Shown here piece by piece: positions 52,256 to 61,160 of a DNA stretch of 64,000 nucleotides. The stretch lies in assembly GCA_964468185.1 (NCBI GenBank), contig CAYXTR010000008.1, positions 97,857 to 161,856 of the forward strand. Reading direction: 5' to 3'. Under the pieces are notes generated by a model. It ran no database searches. It was given only the letters and a program-made list of their open reading frames with translations, and was not told the DNA's origin. Numbering within the stretch: position 1 is the first letter of the stretch; each line of letters opens with the position of its first letter. The translations under genes and the position numbers were made by a program. This DNA comes from JANQFV01 sp964468185. GTDB taxonomy: Bacteria; Planctomycetota; Phycisphaerae; UBA1845; Fen-1342.

Positions 52256-53347
52256 TCACTCTCGGTGCTCCCGCTCTTCTACCGCCGGTGGTCTGGCGGG
52301 TTGCGGCGATTCCTGATAACCGGGCATCGGTAGGCCCGGGTGTTGGCTCGCGCCGCGGGGGTGGCAGCGGGCGTGGATTTCCTGAAGGCGTTTCGTCTGC
52401 ACGTGCGTGTAGATCTCGGTCGTGCTGATGCTGGCGTGGCCGAGGAGTTCCTGCACGACGCGCAGGTCGGCCCCGCCCTCCAGGAGATGTGTCGCGAAAC
52501 TGTGTCGCAGGGTGTGCGGGCTGACCTTGCCTGGAATGCCGTGGCGCGTTGCCTCACGCCGGACGAGACGCCAGACCGCCGTCCGCTCCAGCGGGCCGCC
52601 CCGACTCGACAGGAACATGGGCAGTGTCGCCGCCTTGGCCTTTGACAGTGGTGCCGGCCAATGACCGCGCTCCTGGCCGCGCTGAATGAGCTGTGGCCGC
52701 AGGTGCTCCAGGTATGCTTCGAGTGCGTCGAGCGCTTTCCGCCCGACGGGCGTCACGCGTTCCTTACGGCCCTTGCCCATGCACCGTACGTAGCCGCCGT
52801 TGAGATTGAGGTCTCCTTCCCGCAGCCCGCAGAGTTCGCTGACGCGCAACCCGCTGGCGTAGAACAGCTCCAGAATCGCGACGTCACGCAGGTGCATGGG
52901 ATCGTCCGGGTCCGGCCCGGTCACCAGCTCCTGGGTTCGATCCAGCGTCAGCGACTCGGGCAGCCGCTGCCATTTCTTCGGCAATTCGATCAGGGATGTC
53001 AGGTCGCCGTCGATCTGGTGTGTCAGGTGCAGCCAGCGCAGCCACATCCGCAATGCGACGACGCGTCGCGAGAGCGTCGTTTCCTTGTGACCCAGCAGCG
53101 ACTGCTCGATGAAATACTTCTGCAACAGCGCGCTGTTGAGCTGTGACCATGTGTCGACGCCCTGCTTGTGCAGAAATGCGCCAAATCGCAGCAAATCCCG
53201 CCGATATGACGCCAGCGTGTTTTTCGACAGTCCCAGCTCGACCTGCTGATACTTGCGGAAGTCCTCGATCGAGGCGCGGAAGGCGGGCGAGCAGTCTTCG
53301 GCAGTCGGGGCGGGCTGGCGGGGCATGCGCGGTCTGGATTGACTCAT
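52256..53347 (-). CDS. Tyrosine recombinase XerC/XerD-like
   Basis: A 363-residue integrase-fold recombinase, probably for chromosome dimer resolution. The SAM-like N-domain covers about 25-115. The catalytic set is Arg in 'ASGLRVSELCGLR', Lys in 'GKGRKERVTPVG', His-x-x-Arg in 'HTLRHSFATHLL', His in 'LLGHASIS' and Tyr in 'TTEIYTHV'. The C-terminal 40 residues are Pro/Arg-rich and atypical. ATG 53347 is the first reasonable start; upstream residues do not look conserved. No dif-like site was identified by eye. Confidence 0.92.
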   Translation of the reverse strand: MSQSRPRMPRQPAPTAEDCSPAFRASIEDFRKYQQVELGLSKNTLASYRRDLLRFGAFLHKQGVDTWSQLNSALLQKYFIEQSLLGHKETTLSRRVVALRMWLRWLHLTHQIDGDLTSLIELPKKWQRLPESLTLDRTQELVTGPDPDDPMHLRDVAILELFYASGLRVSELCGLREGDLNLNGGYVRCMGKGRKERVTPVGRKALDALEAYLEHLRPQLIQRGQERGHWPAPLSKAKAATLPMFLSSRGGPLERTAVWRLVRREATRHGIPGKVSPHTLRHSFATHLLEGGADLRVVQELLGHASISTTEIYTHVQTKRLQEIHARCHPRGASQHPGLPMPGYQESPQPARPPAVEEREHRE

Positions 53348-53540
53348 GGCCGGTCTCGCATCCTTGCGAAGTTGCGGGCGTCCGTACCCGTGCCGGCAGT
53401 ATAACCGGAATCCCCGCGAATCGCGCCTTCCGACGTGCGGTCGCGGCTTTTGCGGTGGTTGACAAACTGAAAAAACGCTATTCTCAGCAGCGCACGGCGT
53501 CAGGATGGCGCCCGGTTCCGTAATGCGCCCAGGAGGTGGC

Positions 53541-54698
53541 ATGGCTCGCTACACCCGAAAGAAGAAGACTCGTCGCCGCGGTTTCCTGATCGCGACCGTC
53601 ATCGTCGCCGTTGGCGTGGCGTATGGTGCGTGGCGTTTCGTCGGCCTGCAGGACAAGGCGGCGAATGCCGGACAGACATCCGCGGCGCGCGATGCGGATA
53701 GCGCCGTGAACGCACCGCCGCCGCTGAGTCATGAACTCGGTATGGCGTCGGACGAGCCGCCGGTGGAGGAGCAGGTACTGATACCGGCTGGTGGTGAGGC
53801 TGATGACGTGTCGGGCGACGAGGATCCTATCCGTTCCGCCTTCCGCGTGGACGATCCGCCGGAGAGCACGACACCGCCGACGAAGACAGCTGAGCCTGAT
53901 GAGCCGTCCAGCGGCATCACGACTGTGTCTGACGAGAGTTCACGGAGCGGCCATCCCGGCATCGCCGGTGCCCGGCGCCTGCATGAGTCGGGCAAGATCA
54001 TCGAAGCGCGGCATCAGCTCAACGGGCTGCTCAAGCGCGGTCTCACCGGCATCGAGGCGGCGGAGGCGCGCGATCTGCTCAAGCGTTGGGCTGATGAGAC
54101 GATTTTCAGTCGTAGGCGCATCCCCAACGATCCTCTGACGGAAACGTACGAGATTCCCGCGGGCGGCCGGCTGATTACGATCGGGAAGCGCTTCGATGTG
54201 CCGCACGAGATCATCATGGAGATGAACGGCATCGGCGATGCGACGCGCATCCGCGCGGGGCAGCGCATCAAGGTGCCGCGCGGGCCGTTTCACGTGAAGA
54301 TCTACAAGTCGGACTTCCGGATGGATGTCTATCTCCAGGACTTGTACGTGCGGAGTTATCGTGTCGGCCTCGGTGCCAGCTCGGGCACGCCGGAAGGGGT
54401 GTGGAAGGTGAAGGAGCGGCTGCCGAATCCGACGTACTACCCCCCTGCTTCGGCGCCGGACAAGCGCATCATCAAGCCGGACGACCCGACCAACCCGCTC
54501 GGTGAACACTGGATCGGGTTGGAGGGGATTGAAGGTGATGCCCGCGGGCGCGAGGGCTTCGGCATTCATGGTACGATCGAGCCGGAGTCGATCGGCAAGG
54601 CGGTTTCGCTCGGCTGCGTGCGGATGCACAACGAGGACGTCGCGTTTGTGTACAAGCTGCTGTTGCCGGGCGAGTCGACGGTGTCTGTTCTGCCGTGA
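53541..54698 (+). CDS. LD-transpeptidase (YkuD) with LysM-like domain
   Basis: ATG 53541 follows AGGAGGTGG. A basic N-terminus and one membrane helix (about 14-33) anchor the protein in the envelope. A disordered acidic linker (about 45-150) follows, then a LysM-like motif ('YEIPAGGRLITIGKRFDVPH' to 'IRAGQRIKVP'), then the YkuD domain with 'GIHGTIEPESIGKAVSLGCV' carrying the His, Ser and Cys nucleophile. It should make 3-3 cross-links in peptidoglycan or attach proteins to it. It overlaps the MBOAT gene by four bases. Confidence 0.92.
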   Translation: MARYTRKKKTRRRGFLIATVIVAVGVAYGAWRFVGLQDKAANAGQTSAARDADSAVNAPPPLSHELGMASDEPPVEEQVLIPAGGEADDVSGDEDPIRSAFRVDDPPESTTPPTKTAEPDEPSSGITTVSDESSRSGHPGIAGARRLHESGKIIEARHQLNGLLKRGLTGIEAAEARDLLKRWADETIFSRRRIPNDPLTETYEIPAGGRLITIGKRFDVPHEIIMEMNGIGDATRIRAGQRIKVPRGPFHVKIYKSDFRMDVYLQDLYVRSYRVGLGASSGTPEGVWKVKERLPNPTYYPPASAPDKRIIKPDDPTNPLGEHWIGLEGIEGDARGREGFGIHGTIEPESIGKAVSLGCVRMHNEDVAFVYKLLLPGESTVSVLP

Positions 54699-55954
54699 GC
54701 GGATGGACCTGGCCGACACCGCCCTACTACCCGGTATTTGACCGCCAGCCACTGACCATCAACGAGCTTGTCGCCGGGCCGTTTGGGCTGGCGCTGCTCA
54801 TTCCGCTGATTCCACTGATACTGCTCGTCGGGCGGCGGTGGCCGCGTGCGACGCTGATCACGACGGCGCTCGTGTGGCTCGTCGTGACGCTGGGGCCCGC
54901 CGGCGCTGCGGTGCTGCTGGGTTGGCTGGTTGTCGCGACCAGCTGGGTGGTACTCGCGCATCGACTGCGAACTGAGGCGGGTCTGTCGGAGCGCGGGATG
55001 GTCGCCCTGGTCTGGCTGGGGCTGTGTGCGCTCATCCTGCCGCTGTGGTGGCAGATGGAGTGGTGGTGGTATCCGGGGCGGTTGCCGGCGTTTCATCTGG
55101 CGGGTTTTGCTTACTTTCTGCTGCGCATGATCGCCTGGGGGGTGGAGTGGGCGCGGTCCCCGGACGTGGCATTGCGCCTGAGTGACACGATCTGTTGGCT
55201 GCTGTATCCGCCGAGCATGCGGCTGGGGCCGTTTTTGCGGCGGGATGCGTTTCTGCTGCATTTTGACGCGTGGAAGCAAGGGCGACCGTCGCAGTGGCGG
55301 GCCGGCTGCGCGCGGTTTGGGTGGTTTCTGTTGGGGGCGGTCGGGTTCATCGTGGTCGCCCGGCAGATTCCGCTGATCGAGCGGGGGGTGACGGTTTTCG
55401 AGCACCCTGAGGTGTTCCGCACGGACAAGCTGTTTCGCGCGCTATACCTGATCCCCGTGCATACGTATCTGGCGCTGTGGACCTACAACCAGCTCGCCCG
55501 CGCCGTCGCGTACTGGATCGGCATTCCGGTGCCGGACAATTTCAATATGCTGCCGCTGTCGACGTGCGTGCGCGACTTCTGGCGGCGGTGGAATATTTCG
55601 GTAGGGTCCTGGCTGCGCGATTACATTTACATTCCGCTGGGCGGCAATCGGCGGTGGGCCACGCTGAACATCGCGATGGCGTTCGCGTTTTGCGGGATCT
55701 GGCACGGGGCGGCGTGGTCGTTTCTGACGTGGGGACTGACGCAGGCGGCGGCGATCCATGTCGAACGCCGATGGCAGCGCTACCGTGACCGCAGCGCGTG
55801 GACGCGACGGCTCAGCGGCCCGGCGTGGGTGACGTTCTGCTGGCTGCTGACGTTTCACTATCAGATTCTGACGATTGTGGTGTTCTGGGATTATGAGCAC
55901 TTTGGGTTGCGGCTGGTTGGGGAGATTTGGCGGCGGGTGGGGGTGGAAGCATAG
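54695..55954 (+). CDS. MBOAT family O-acyltransferase
   Basis: The 419-residue membrane protein has about ten helices and the MBOAT signatures 'DFWRRWNISVGSWLRDYIYI' with the conserved Asn-x-Ser region and 'GIWHGAAWSF' with the catalytic His. Family members such as DltB or AlgI transfer acyl groups to extracellular polymers. It is translated from a GTG overlapping the LD-transpeptidase stop, so a joint role in cell-wall modification is likely. The acyl donor partner is not in the window. Confidence 0.88.
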   Translation: MSGWTWPTPPYYPVFDRQPLTINELVAGPFGLALLIPLIPLILLVGRRWPRATLITTALVWLVVTLGPAGAAVLLGWLVVATSWVVLAHRLRTEAGLSERGMVALVWLGLCALILPLWWQMEWWWYPGRLPAFHLAGFAYFLLRMIAWGVEWARSPDVALRLSDTICWLLYPPSMRLGPFLRRDAFLLHFDAWKQGRPSQWRAGCARFGWFLLGAVGFIVVARQIPLIERGVTVFEHPEVFRTDKLFRALYLIPVHTYLALWTYNQLARAVAYWIGIPVPDNFNMLPLSTCVRDFWRRWNISVGSWLRDYIYIPLGGNRRWATLNIAMAFAFCGIWHGAAWSFLTWGLTQAAAIHVERRWQRYRDRSAWTRRLSGPAWVTFCWLLTFHYQILTIVVFWDYEHFGLRLVGEIWRRVGVEA

Positions 55955-55997
55955 AGCGAGAATCGCGCCCGCGCTGAGTGACTGACTCGCGCGGTGT

Positions 55998-56366
55998 TCA
56001 GGCTCCGAGCGGCAATCGCCGCACGCGGTGGCGACCGTCCTCCACGACTACGATTGCTCCGTCCTGCACGGCGGTTTCGACTTCCGACAGCACCGTGGCG
56101 AGCCGCGCGACGACGAATTGCGTACGCGTGTTGTTGAGCCGAAACGCCACGACACTCACGACCTGCCCACCCGAGAACGCCACGGTTTCGCCGAAGTCGC
56201 GATCGAATGTGAGGATGATTCGCTGCTCGGCCCCGGCCTTGGCAAAGATCTCACCATTCGGCAACCGCTGGCGTCCTTCGTCGCGCAGGTGAACGACATC
56301 GTGGCCCCGCTCGCGACGCCAGTTGGCCATGCCCTGTGACACACCCATGTCCGCCAGGAATCACAT
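55998..56366 (-). pseudogene. DUF5615 PIN-like toxin with TGA at codon 2
   Basis: The sequence 'ERGHDVVHLRDEGRQRLP', 'GEIFAKAGAEQRIILTFDRD' and 'FRLNNTRTQFVVARLATV' matches DUF5615 PIN-like nucleases. Family members start with a strand M-x-F-L-x-D. Here the minus strand reads ATG at 56366, TGA, TTC, CTG, GCG, GAC, ATG (56348): the expected start and first strand are there, but codon 2 is a stop. Translation can restart at 56348, giving 116 residues without the first strand and its acidic active-site Asp. It is probably inactivated. Confidence 0.6.
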
Positions 56367-56369
56367 CGG

Positions 56370-56591
56370 CTAGGCCGTCCGCACTTCTTCTTCGGTCAGC
56401 CAGGCAGCGTATTCGAGGGCGGCCTGCACGTCGTCGGGCTCCAGGTCGGGGAAGTCGGCCAGGACCTCCTCGCGTGAAGCGCCGGGGGCGATCTGTTTGA
56501 CGATGACCGACACGAGAATTCGCATTCCGCGGATGCAGGCCCGCCCACCGAGAATCGCCGGGTCAAATGTGATGCGTTTGAAGGCGCCCAT
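56370..56591 (-). CDS. DUF433 antitoxin
   Basis: The 73-residue protein shows the usual DUF433 series: 'ITFDPAILGGRACIRGMRI', 'VSVIVKQIAPGASREEVLAD' and 'DFPDLEPDDVQAALEYAAWL'. It is a winged-helix antitoxin that normally precedes and neutralises a DUF5615 toxin. The gap to the toxin start is only 3 nt. It appears intact, although its toxin is interrupted. Confidence 0.85.
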   Translation of the reverse strand: MGAFKRITFDPAILGGRACIRGMRILVSVIVKQIAPGASREEVLADFPDLEPDDVQAALEYAAWLTEEEVRTA

Positions 56592-56867
56592 GGCTTAGCT
56601 CCGAACTGGTTGCATCAGGTATCTTACTACGTCGAGCCCGGGGATTCACATGCCCGCATCCAACCCGATACGATTGCAGGCTCTGAACGGGTCCGTTGGT
56701 AGCGCTTGGCGACGTGTATCGGATTGGGGGGTCTGACTGCCGAGAAGACGTCAGGCTTGGCGGCCTGACGCTGGGGGGGAGCTGCGCCGTTTTGGTGGCA
56801 CTGCGCGAAGACGTCTGGCTCGGCGGTCCGGCAAACGCACAGCCAATCTGTCCAGTGCCACAATGGC
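56592..56867. other. Gap upstream of the antitoxin with hairpin repeats
   Basis: Apart from a candidate promoter region for the toxin-antitoxin pair, it holds a perfect 8-bp stem at 56749-56770 and a diverged copy, 'gaagacgtctggctcggcgg', near 56806. A similar string lies near 45488. The minus-strand frame across it (to 56961) is repeat translation and not a gene. Confidence 0.5.
56749..56770. repeat. Hairpin repeat CGTCAGGC/GCCTGACG
   Basis: CGTCAGGC and GCCTGACG are perfect inverted repeats with a 6-nt loop. The 'gacgtcaggct' part recurs near 45488 and, diverged, near 56806. Confidence 0.55.
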
Positions 56868-57116
56868 CTAGATTGGTCCGTGCTTTGGACATCGCACCTT
56901 GCCATCCACCGTCCGCCAGCCTTCTCGCGCCGCCTCTTCGGCAAACTGCTGTTGCTGACAATCCCGATCAGACGCATGACCGGCGTAGCTGTTCGTCCTC
57001 ACGTTGTCACAGTCGGTACAATGCAGCGGTAAGCTGCCCTCCACCCGGTCAGAGCTCGATCCCGCGACTTGAGCGCTGGTATCCATATCCACGTGTTGAA
57101 CTAAATCGTTATTCAA
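56868..57116 (-). CDS. Possible small Cys-rich protein
   Basis: An 82-residue frame has C-x2-C in 'LHCTDCDNVRTNSYAG', a single Cys ('SDRDCQQQQF') and a C-terminal 'REGWRTVDGKVRCPKHGPI' that reads like a zinc-binding tail. The amphipathic helix before it ('FAEEAAREGWR') adds weight. Codon pattern and neighbours cannot prove it, and the first 25 residues look non-coding. Confidence 0.4.
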   Translation of the reverse strand: MNNDLVQHVDMDTSAQVAGSSSDRVEGSLPLHCTDCDNVRTNSYAGHASDRDCQQQQFAEEAAREGWRTVDGKVRCPKHGPI

Positions 57117-57303
57117 GCCAGCGCGGATACCCCCCCACCCCGTCGCTCAATGGCCTGATTGAGCCCTGCATGATACCATCAAGGCAGTGTGGCCGGGCCA
57201 TTCCTGTTCGCTCGTGACCCGTCCGAACGGCAAGAGACGCAACGATGAAGAAAGCCGCGACGTTCGAGGACCCGGCACCAGAAACCAAAGGCCTGACTGC
57301 CAT

Positions 57304-59646
57304 ATGACTCAACCAATCGACACCTGGTCGCTTCGCGAGACTGAGTTTGACGTTGCCAATAATCGGCATTTTGAGGGGCTGTTCGCTGTTGGCAGCGGGA
57401 CGTTGCAGCAGCGGGCATCGCTCGAGGAGGGGCTGCACCACGATCCGCAGGACCTCGACTACCTCCGCATCATGGGGAATGTCACCATCGAGGAATTCCC
57501 CGAGTTCAAGAGCCGGGTCGGGACGTACCTGCCCGGCGTCAGCGGGCCGCACCCCACCTGCATGGACCAGATGATCAACCTGCCCGCCCTGCACGGGCTG
57601 ATCGTCTACGTCGCCGGCCAGCGGCTGGACATGGAGAGCGAACAGGTCGACGAATACGAACGCCGGCTGGACCTGCGGAACGGCCACCTGCATCGCACGT
57701 TCATCTGGCAGACCGCGGCGGGGGCGCGGCTGCGGTTTCATTTCGAGCGGTTCATCAGTGCTCAGCGGCGACACGTGCAGGTGCAGCGCTGCCGGGTGGA
57801 GCATGTCGACGGGCCGGCCGCCGAACTGCGGGTGCTCGGCTCGCTCGACGCGGAGGTGCGGACGAACGGATTCGATCACTTTCAGTCGGTCGAGATCACT
57901 GGCGAACACGAGCCGATCACGCTGCAGGTGCGGACGAACGCGGGCGTCGATGTGGCGAGTGCGGCCCTTATGACGTGTGACCGCGGCGTGCGGTGGAACA
58001 TCGACGAGCAGTCGCGCTGGATCGCGGTGGGGACGACGGTGACGCTGGAGCCGGAGCAGGCGCTGACGTTCGATAAATTCGCCGCCATGACGTCGTCACA
58101 CCATGTGACCGGGTCGCCGCTGGATGTGGCGCGGAAGCTGGCGTGGGAGGCGGCGGGGGTGGGATTCAACCGGCTGGCGGATGAGTCGGACGCGGTGTGG
58201 CAGGCGCGGTGGGCGCGGACGGATGTGGAGATCGAGGGGGATCCGCAAAGCCAGGTGGCCTTGCGGACTTCGCTGTATCACATGCTGCGGGCGGTGGTCG
58301 AGGATGATCCGCGGTGTGCGATCGATGCGAAGGGGGCCGCGGGCGAGGCGTATTGCGGGCGGTACTTCTGGGACACCGAGATCTTCATGCTGCCGGTGTT
58401 TCTGTATACGCGGCCTGAGATCGGCAAGTCGCTGGCCCGGTTTCGAGTGCATTCGCTCGACGGGGCGCGACGGAATGCGGCGTTTTATGGCTATCCCGGG
58501 GCGCGGTATGCGTGGGAGAGTTCGCCGGCGGGCGATGAGAATTGCCCGAACTGGCAGTATGCGGATCATGAGGTGCACGTGACGGCGGACGTGGCGTACG
58601 GGCTGTTTCATGCGCACCTGTGCAACCCGGACGATCAGCGGTTTCTGGCGGATATGACGGAGGTGCTGATCGAGACGGCGCGGTACTGGTGCGATCGGGT
58701 GGCGTATTCGCCGGCTGACAAGTGCTATGAGCTGCTGATGGTGATGGGGCCGGATGAGTATACGCCGTTCAGCCGGAACAATGCGTATACGAATCGGCTG
58801 GTGAGCTTTGCGCTGACGGCGGCGGCGTTTGCGTGGCGGAAGCTGGAGCGGGTGGACGCGGCGGCGGCGGACCGGCTGCGGGAGTCGCTGGACTTTGATG
58901 AGGCGGAGCTGAGCCACTTCGGCGATGTCGCGACGCACATGCGGTTGCCGTATGACGAGGAGCACCAGATCGTGCTGCAATCGGACGACTTCTTCGCGCT
59001 GGAGGTGCTCGACGTGCAGCGCTGGTGGCCGGATCGGTCGCGGCGAATCGGGGCGTGCGTGAGTCAGGAGCGGCTGTATCGGAGCCAGGTGCTGAAGCAG
59101 GCGGATGTGATCCAGCTTATGGCGTTGTTTCCGCATGAGTTTGACGCGACACAGATGCGGGTGGCGTATGACACGTATGAGCCGCTGACGTCGCATGATT
59201 CGAGCCTGAGCCGGTCGATGCACGCGATGGTGGCGAACTGGATCGAGCGGCCGGACGAGGCGTGGCGGATGTGGCAGGCGGCGGTCGGGCTGGATTTGCA
59301 GCCGGGCGAGGCGGCGGAGGGGATTCACGCGGCGTGTGCGGGGGCGAACTGGCAGGTCGCGGTGATGGGTTTTGCGGGTTTGCGGTCACGGATGCAGAGC
59401 GAGGTGCTGCATCTGGATCCGCGGTTGCCGGTGCAATGGGCGGCGTTGCGGTTTCCACTGGTGTGGGACAAGCAGCCGCTGCATGTGACAATCGAGGGGT
59501 CGCAGGTGCGGATTGAGCATCGCGGGGAGCGGGCGCTCGCGGCGCAGATTGGGGGGGAGGCTTGTGAAGTGGTGCCGGGGGAGAATGTGTGGGAACGTGG
59601 GAAGGTGGGAACGTGGGAACGGCGGGAGAGGGGCCGAGGGACCTAG
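57304..59646 (+). CDS. GH65 family disaccharide phosphorylase
   Basis: The product (780 residues) matches GH65 maltose/trehalose/kojibiose-type phosphorylases, which split a glucoside with phosphate to beta-glucose-1-phosphate. Landmarks are the N-terminal 'NNRHFEGLFAVGSGTLQQRA', the (alpha/alpha)6 barrel with 'CGRYFWDTEIFMLPVFL', the general acid Glu485 in 'MGPDEYTPF', the phosphate segment 'LKQADV' and 'TSHDSSLSRSMHA'. ATG 57304 precedes the family start. The last 20 or so residues ('GENVWERGKVGTWERRERGR') are the translation of the dispersed repeat, so the natural C-terminus seems replaced. The sugar is not predictable here. Confidence 0.92.
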   Translation: MTQPIDTWSLRETEFDVANNRHFEGLFAVGSGTLQQRASLEEGLHHDPQDLDYLRIMGNVTIEEFPEFKSRVGTYLPGVSGPHPTCMDQMINLPALHGLIVYVAGQRLDMESEQVDEYERRLDLRNGHLHRTFIWQTAAGARLRFHFERFISAQRRHVQVQRCRVEHVDGPAAELRVLGSLDAEVRTNGFDHFQSVEITGEHEPITLQVRTNAGVDVASAALMTCDRGVRWNIDEQSRWIAVGTTVTLEPEQALTFDKFAAMTSSHHVTGSPLDVARKLAWEAAGVGFNRLADESDAVWQARWARTDVEIEGDPQSQVALRTSLYHMLRAVVEDDPRCAIDAKGAAGEAYCGRYFWDTEIFMLPVFLYTRPEIGKSLARFRVHSLDGARRNAAFYGYPGARYAWESSPAGDENCPNWQYADHEVHVTADVAYGLFHAHLCNPDDQRFLADMTEVLIETARYWCDRVAYSPADKCYELLMVMGPDEYTPFSRNNAYTNRLVSFALTAAAFAWRKLERVDAAAADRLRESLDFDEAELSHFGDVATHMRLPYDEEHQIVLQSDDFFALEVLDVQRWWPDRSRRIGACVSQERLYRSQVLKQADVIQLMALFPHEFDATQMRVAYDTYEPLTSHDSSLSRSMHAMVANWIERPDEAWRMWQAAVGLDLQPGEAAEGIHAACAGANWQVAVMGFAGLRSRMQSEVLHLDPRLPVQWAALRFPLVWDKQPLHVTIEGSQVRIEHRGERALAAQIGGEACEVVPGENVWERGKVGTWERRERGRGT

Positions 59647-59690
59647 GGGCCGAGGGGTTCAGGTTCGTGAGGTGGCGCGGGACGAGGCGG
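59577..59690 (+). repeat. Dispersed repeat copy at the GH65 3' end
   Basis: It begins inside the reading frame with GTGGGAACGTGGGAA-type repeats also seen at 38155-38176, then GGGGCCGAGGGACCTAGGGG and a diverged GGTTCAGG block. It places the stop codon of the GH65 gene inside the repeat. Confidence 0.6.
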
Positions 59691-59732
59691 CGGCGGTTAC
59701 TGGTGAGTGAATCGCAGCCTGAGGCGAACGCT

Positions 59733-60209
59733 TCACGGGTCACATGCGAACGTGTACCACCCTGGGGGTAAGTTGACGTCTGAATCCAGTTGCGGATCTG
59801 GGATATAAATGAAGCCTCCGCAGCCGAAGGTCCCGTCGGAGTAGGTGACGAATTCGATGACTGGATGTCCGTCGCGGGTGAATCCTCTGTGCCCCACGCG
59901 TCCGATGTGATACCAGCCGAGTCGTGGCTGAGACGGTGGGTATTGGCCGGGTCCGCGTGCGATTACTGCTTGAGCCTCGGCCGTGAGTGCCGCCCGGCTC
60001 AGGGCAAAGCGCCACCGGAACGGGAAATGGCCGAGTTGCAGGGTGGTCAGCGAAACGATGATGCCGATGGCGATGAAGATCGGGATCCGCACGGCCCGCC
60101 ATTGTCTCGGCCGCGTCTTCGCGTTGTCAGACCACTTGAGCGCGAAACCGAGGGCTATGAGGCCCATGAGCATCAGCGTGAAGCCTGCGAAGTGGCGCGT
60201 TATTCGCAC
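59733..60209 (-). CDS. Membrane protein of unknown function
   Basis: The 158-residue protein has two hydrophobic segments ('FAGFTLMLMGLIALGFALKW' and 'IPIFIAIGIIVSLTTLQL') and a C-terminal domain of about 75 residues ending 'LPPGWYTFACDP', which includes the paired-Gly strand 'DGTFGCGGFIYIPDPQ'. The latter part looks folded and outside the membrane. I recognise no family. Confidence 0.6.
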   Translation of the reverse strand: MRITRHFAGFTLMLMGLIALGFALKWSDNAKTRPRQWRAVRIPIFIAIGIIVSLTTLQLGHFPFRWRFALSRAALTAEAQAVIARGPGQYPPSQPRLGWYHIGRVGHRGFTRDGHPVIEFVTYSDGTFGCGGFIYIPDPQLDSDVNLPPGWYTFACDP

Positions 60210-60532
60210 GAAGCTCAGCCGTGTGCGACATACGACACCCGCTGGTACGGCGCGTTCAAGTGCGCCTTGATTAAAGCCGCTTCGACAACTCCGGACAAGT
60301 TTCGGGTTTGGCGGGCGGGGCGGGGTTGCCGATAATATGTGGGGATTGTGGCTGCGCTTTTTGGGCGAGGGTGCGGCGGTTGGGGTGTGGTGGCTTGTTG
60401 GGGAGTGTTGAAACCCTCCCTGCGTCCCTCCCTTAGAGGGAGTGTTGTTACCCTCCCTTTATCCCTCCCTGGGAGGGAGGGAGGTTTGGGAGCCTCCCCT
60501 TTGGCGGAGGCCTTTGCCGGAAGGAGCTGGCA
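60210..60532. other. 323-bp gap with CCCTCCC hairpins before the DUF4230 gene
   Basis: From about 60415 to 60495 the DNA is made of CCCTCCC and GGGAGGG blocks. One hairpin is CTCCC/GGGAG near 60430-60444; a stronger one is TCCCTCC/GGAGGGA near 60463-60480. They could fold in the leader of the DUF4230 mRNA and reduce read-through. No coding frame is convincing. Confidence 0.5.
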
Positions 60533-61141
60533 ATGTTGCTGTGGGCGGTGGCACGGAAGCTGATCATTCCCGGAATCCTGATTGTGACGGTCGCGGTGGC
60601 GCTCGCGCGGTCAGCGAGCTTTCAACTGCTGTTTTCGCCGCCGGCGCGGGCGGTGGATACGCGGGCGGCGATTCAGTTTCTGCAACGCGAAGACCTGAGC
60701 TTTCTCGTGACCGAACGGGTCGTGACGCAGGTCGTCGTCGAGAAGCATGAGAGCAACGTCGTGCTGGGCAGGAAGGAAGGCTACCTGGTCGGCACGGTCG
60801 AGCTGCTGTATGGCGTGGACCTGGCGACGCTGGCGCCGGAGTCGTTCGAGGCGCGCGGCGAGCGGCTGCATGTGTGCGTGCCGCCGCCGGCGCTGCTGCG
60901 GTCGGTGATTGACGAGTCGTCGCTGCGATTCGTGCAGAAGCGGTCGCCGCTGTTCGTGATTGCGGATAATGTACGCAATGACAGTCTGTTTCGGCGGTCA
61001 CTGGAGGACATCGGCGTGACGGCGCGGCAGTTTGCGCAGTCGAACGAGTTGGCACCGTCGCGGGGTGAGCTGGTGACACGGCTGAACGGATATGCCCCGG
61101 TGATCGCGGCGCACACGGGCGTGGAGGTCGTGTTCGAGTAA
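60533..61141 (+). CDS. DUF4230 membrane-anchored protein
   Basis: One N-terminal helix (about 9-26) anchors a domain that fits DUF4230: 'REDLSFLVTERVVTQVVVEK', 'LYGVDLATLAPESFE' and 'GERLHVCVPPPALLRSVID', ending with 'GYAPVIAAHTGVEVVFE'. At 202 residues it has the family size. The function of DUF4230 is not established. A 33-residue membrane protein follows 19 nt downstream. Confidence 0.82.
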   Translation: MLLWAVARKLIIPGILIVTVAVALARSASFQLLFSPPARAVDTRAAIQFLQREDLSFLVTERVVTQVVVEKHESNVVLGRKEGYLVGTVELLYGVDLATLAPESFEARGERLHVCVPPPALLRSVIDESSLRFVQKRSPLFVIADNVRNDSLFRRSLEDIGVTARQFAQSNELAPSRGELVTRLNGYAPVIAAHTGVEVVFE

Positions 61142-61160
61142 GGCGGCGGAGGCACGCAGC

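Noticed and set aside
56563..56961. 132-residue minus-strand frame
   Set aside because: It runs through the CGTCAGGC hairpins and the antitoxin start; the sequence is repeat translation (SQTSS, SLTSS) without a folded look.
58096..59328. 410-residue frame opposite GH65
   Set aside because: Arg, His and Pro-rich shadow frame opposite a gene with all its catalytic residues.
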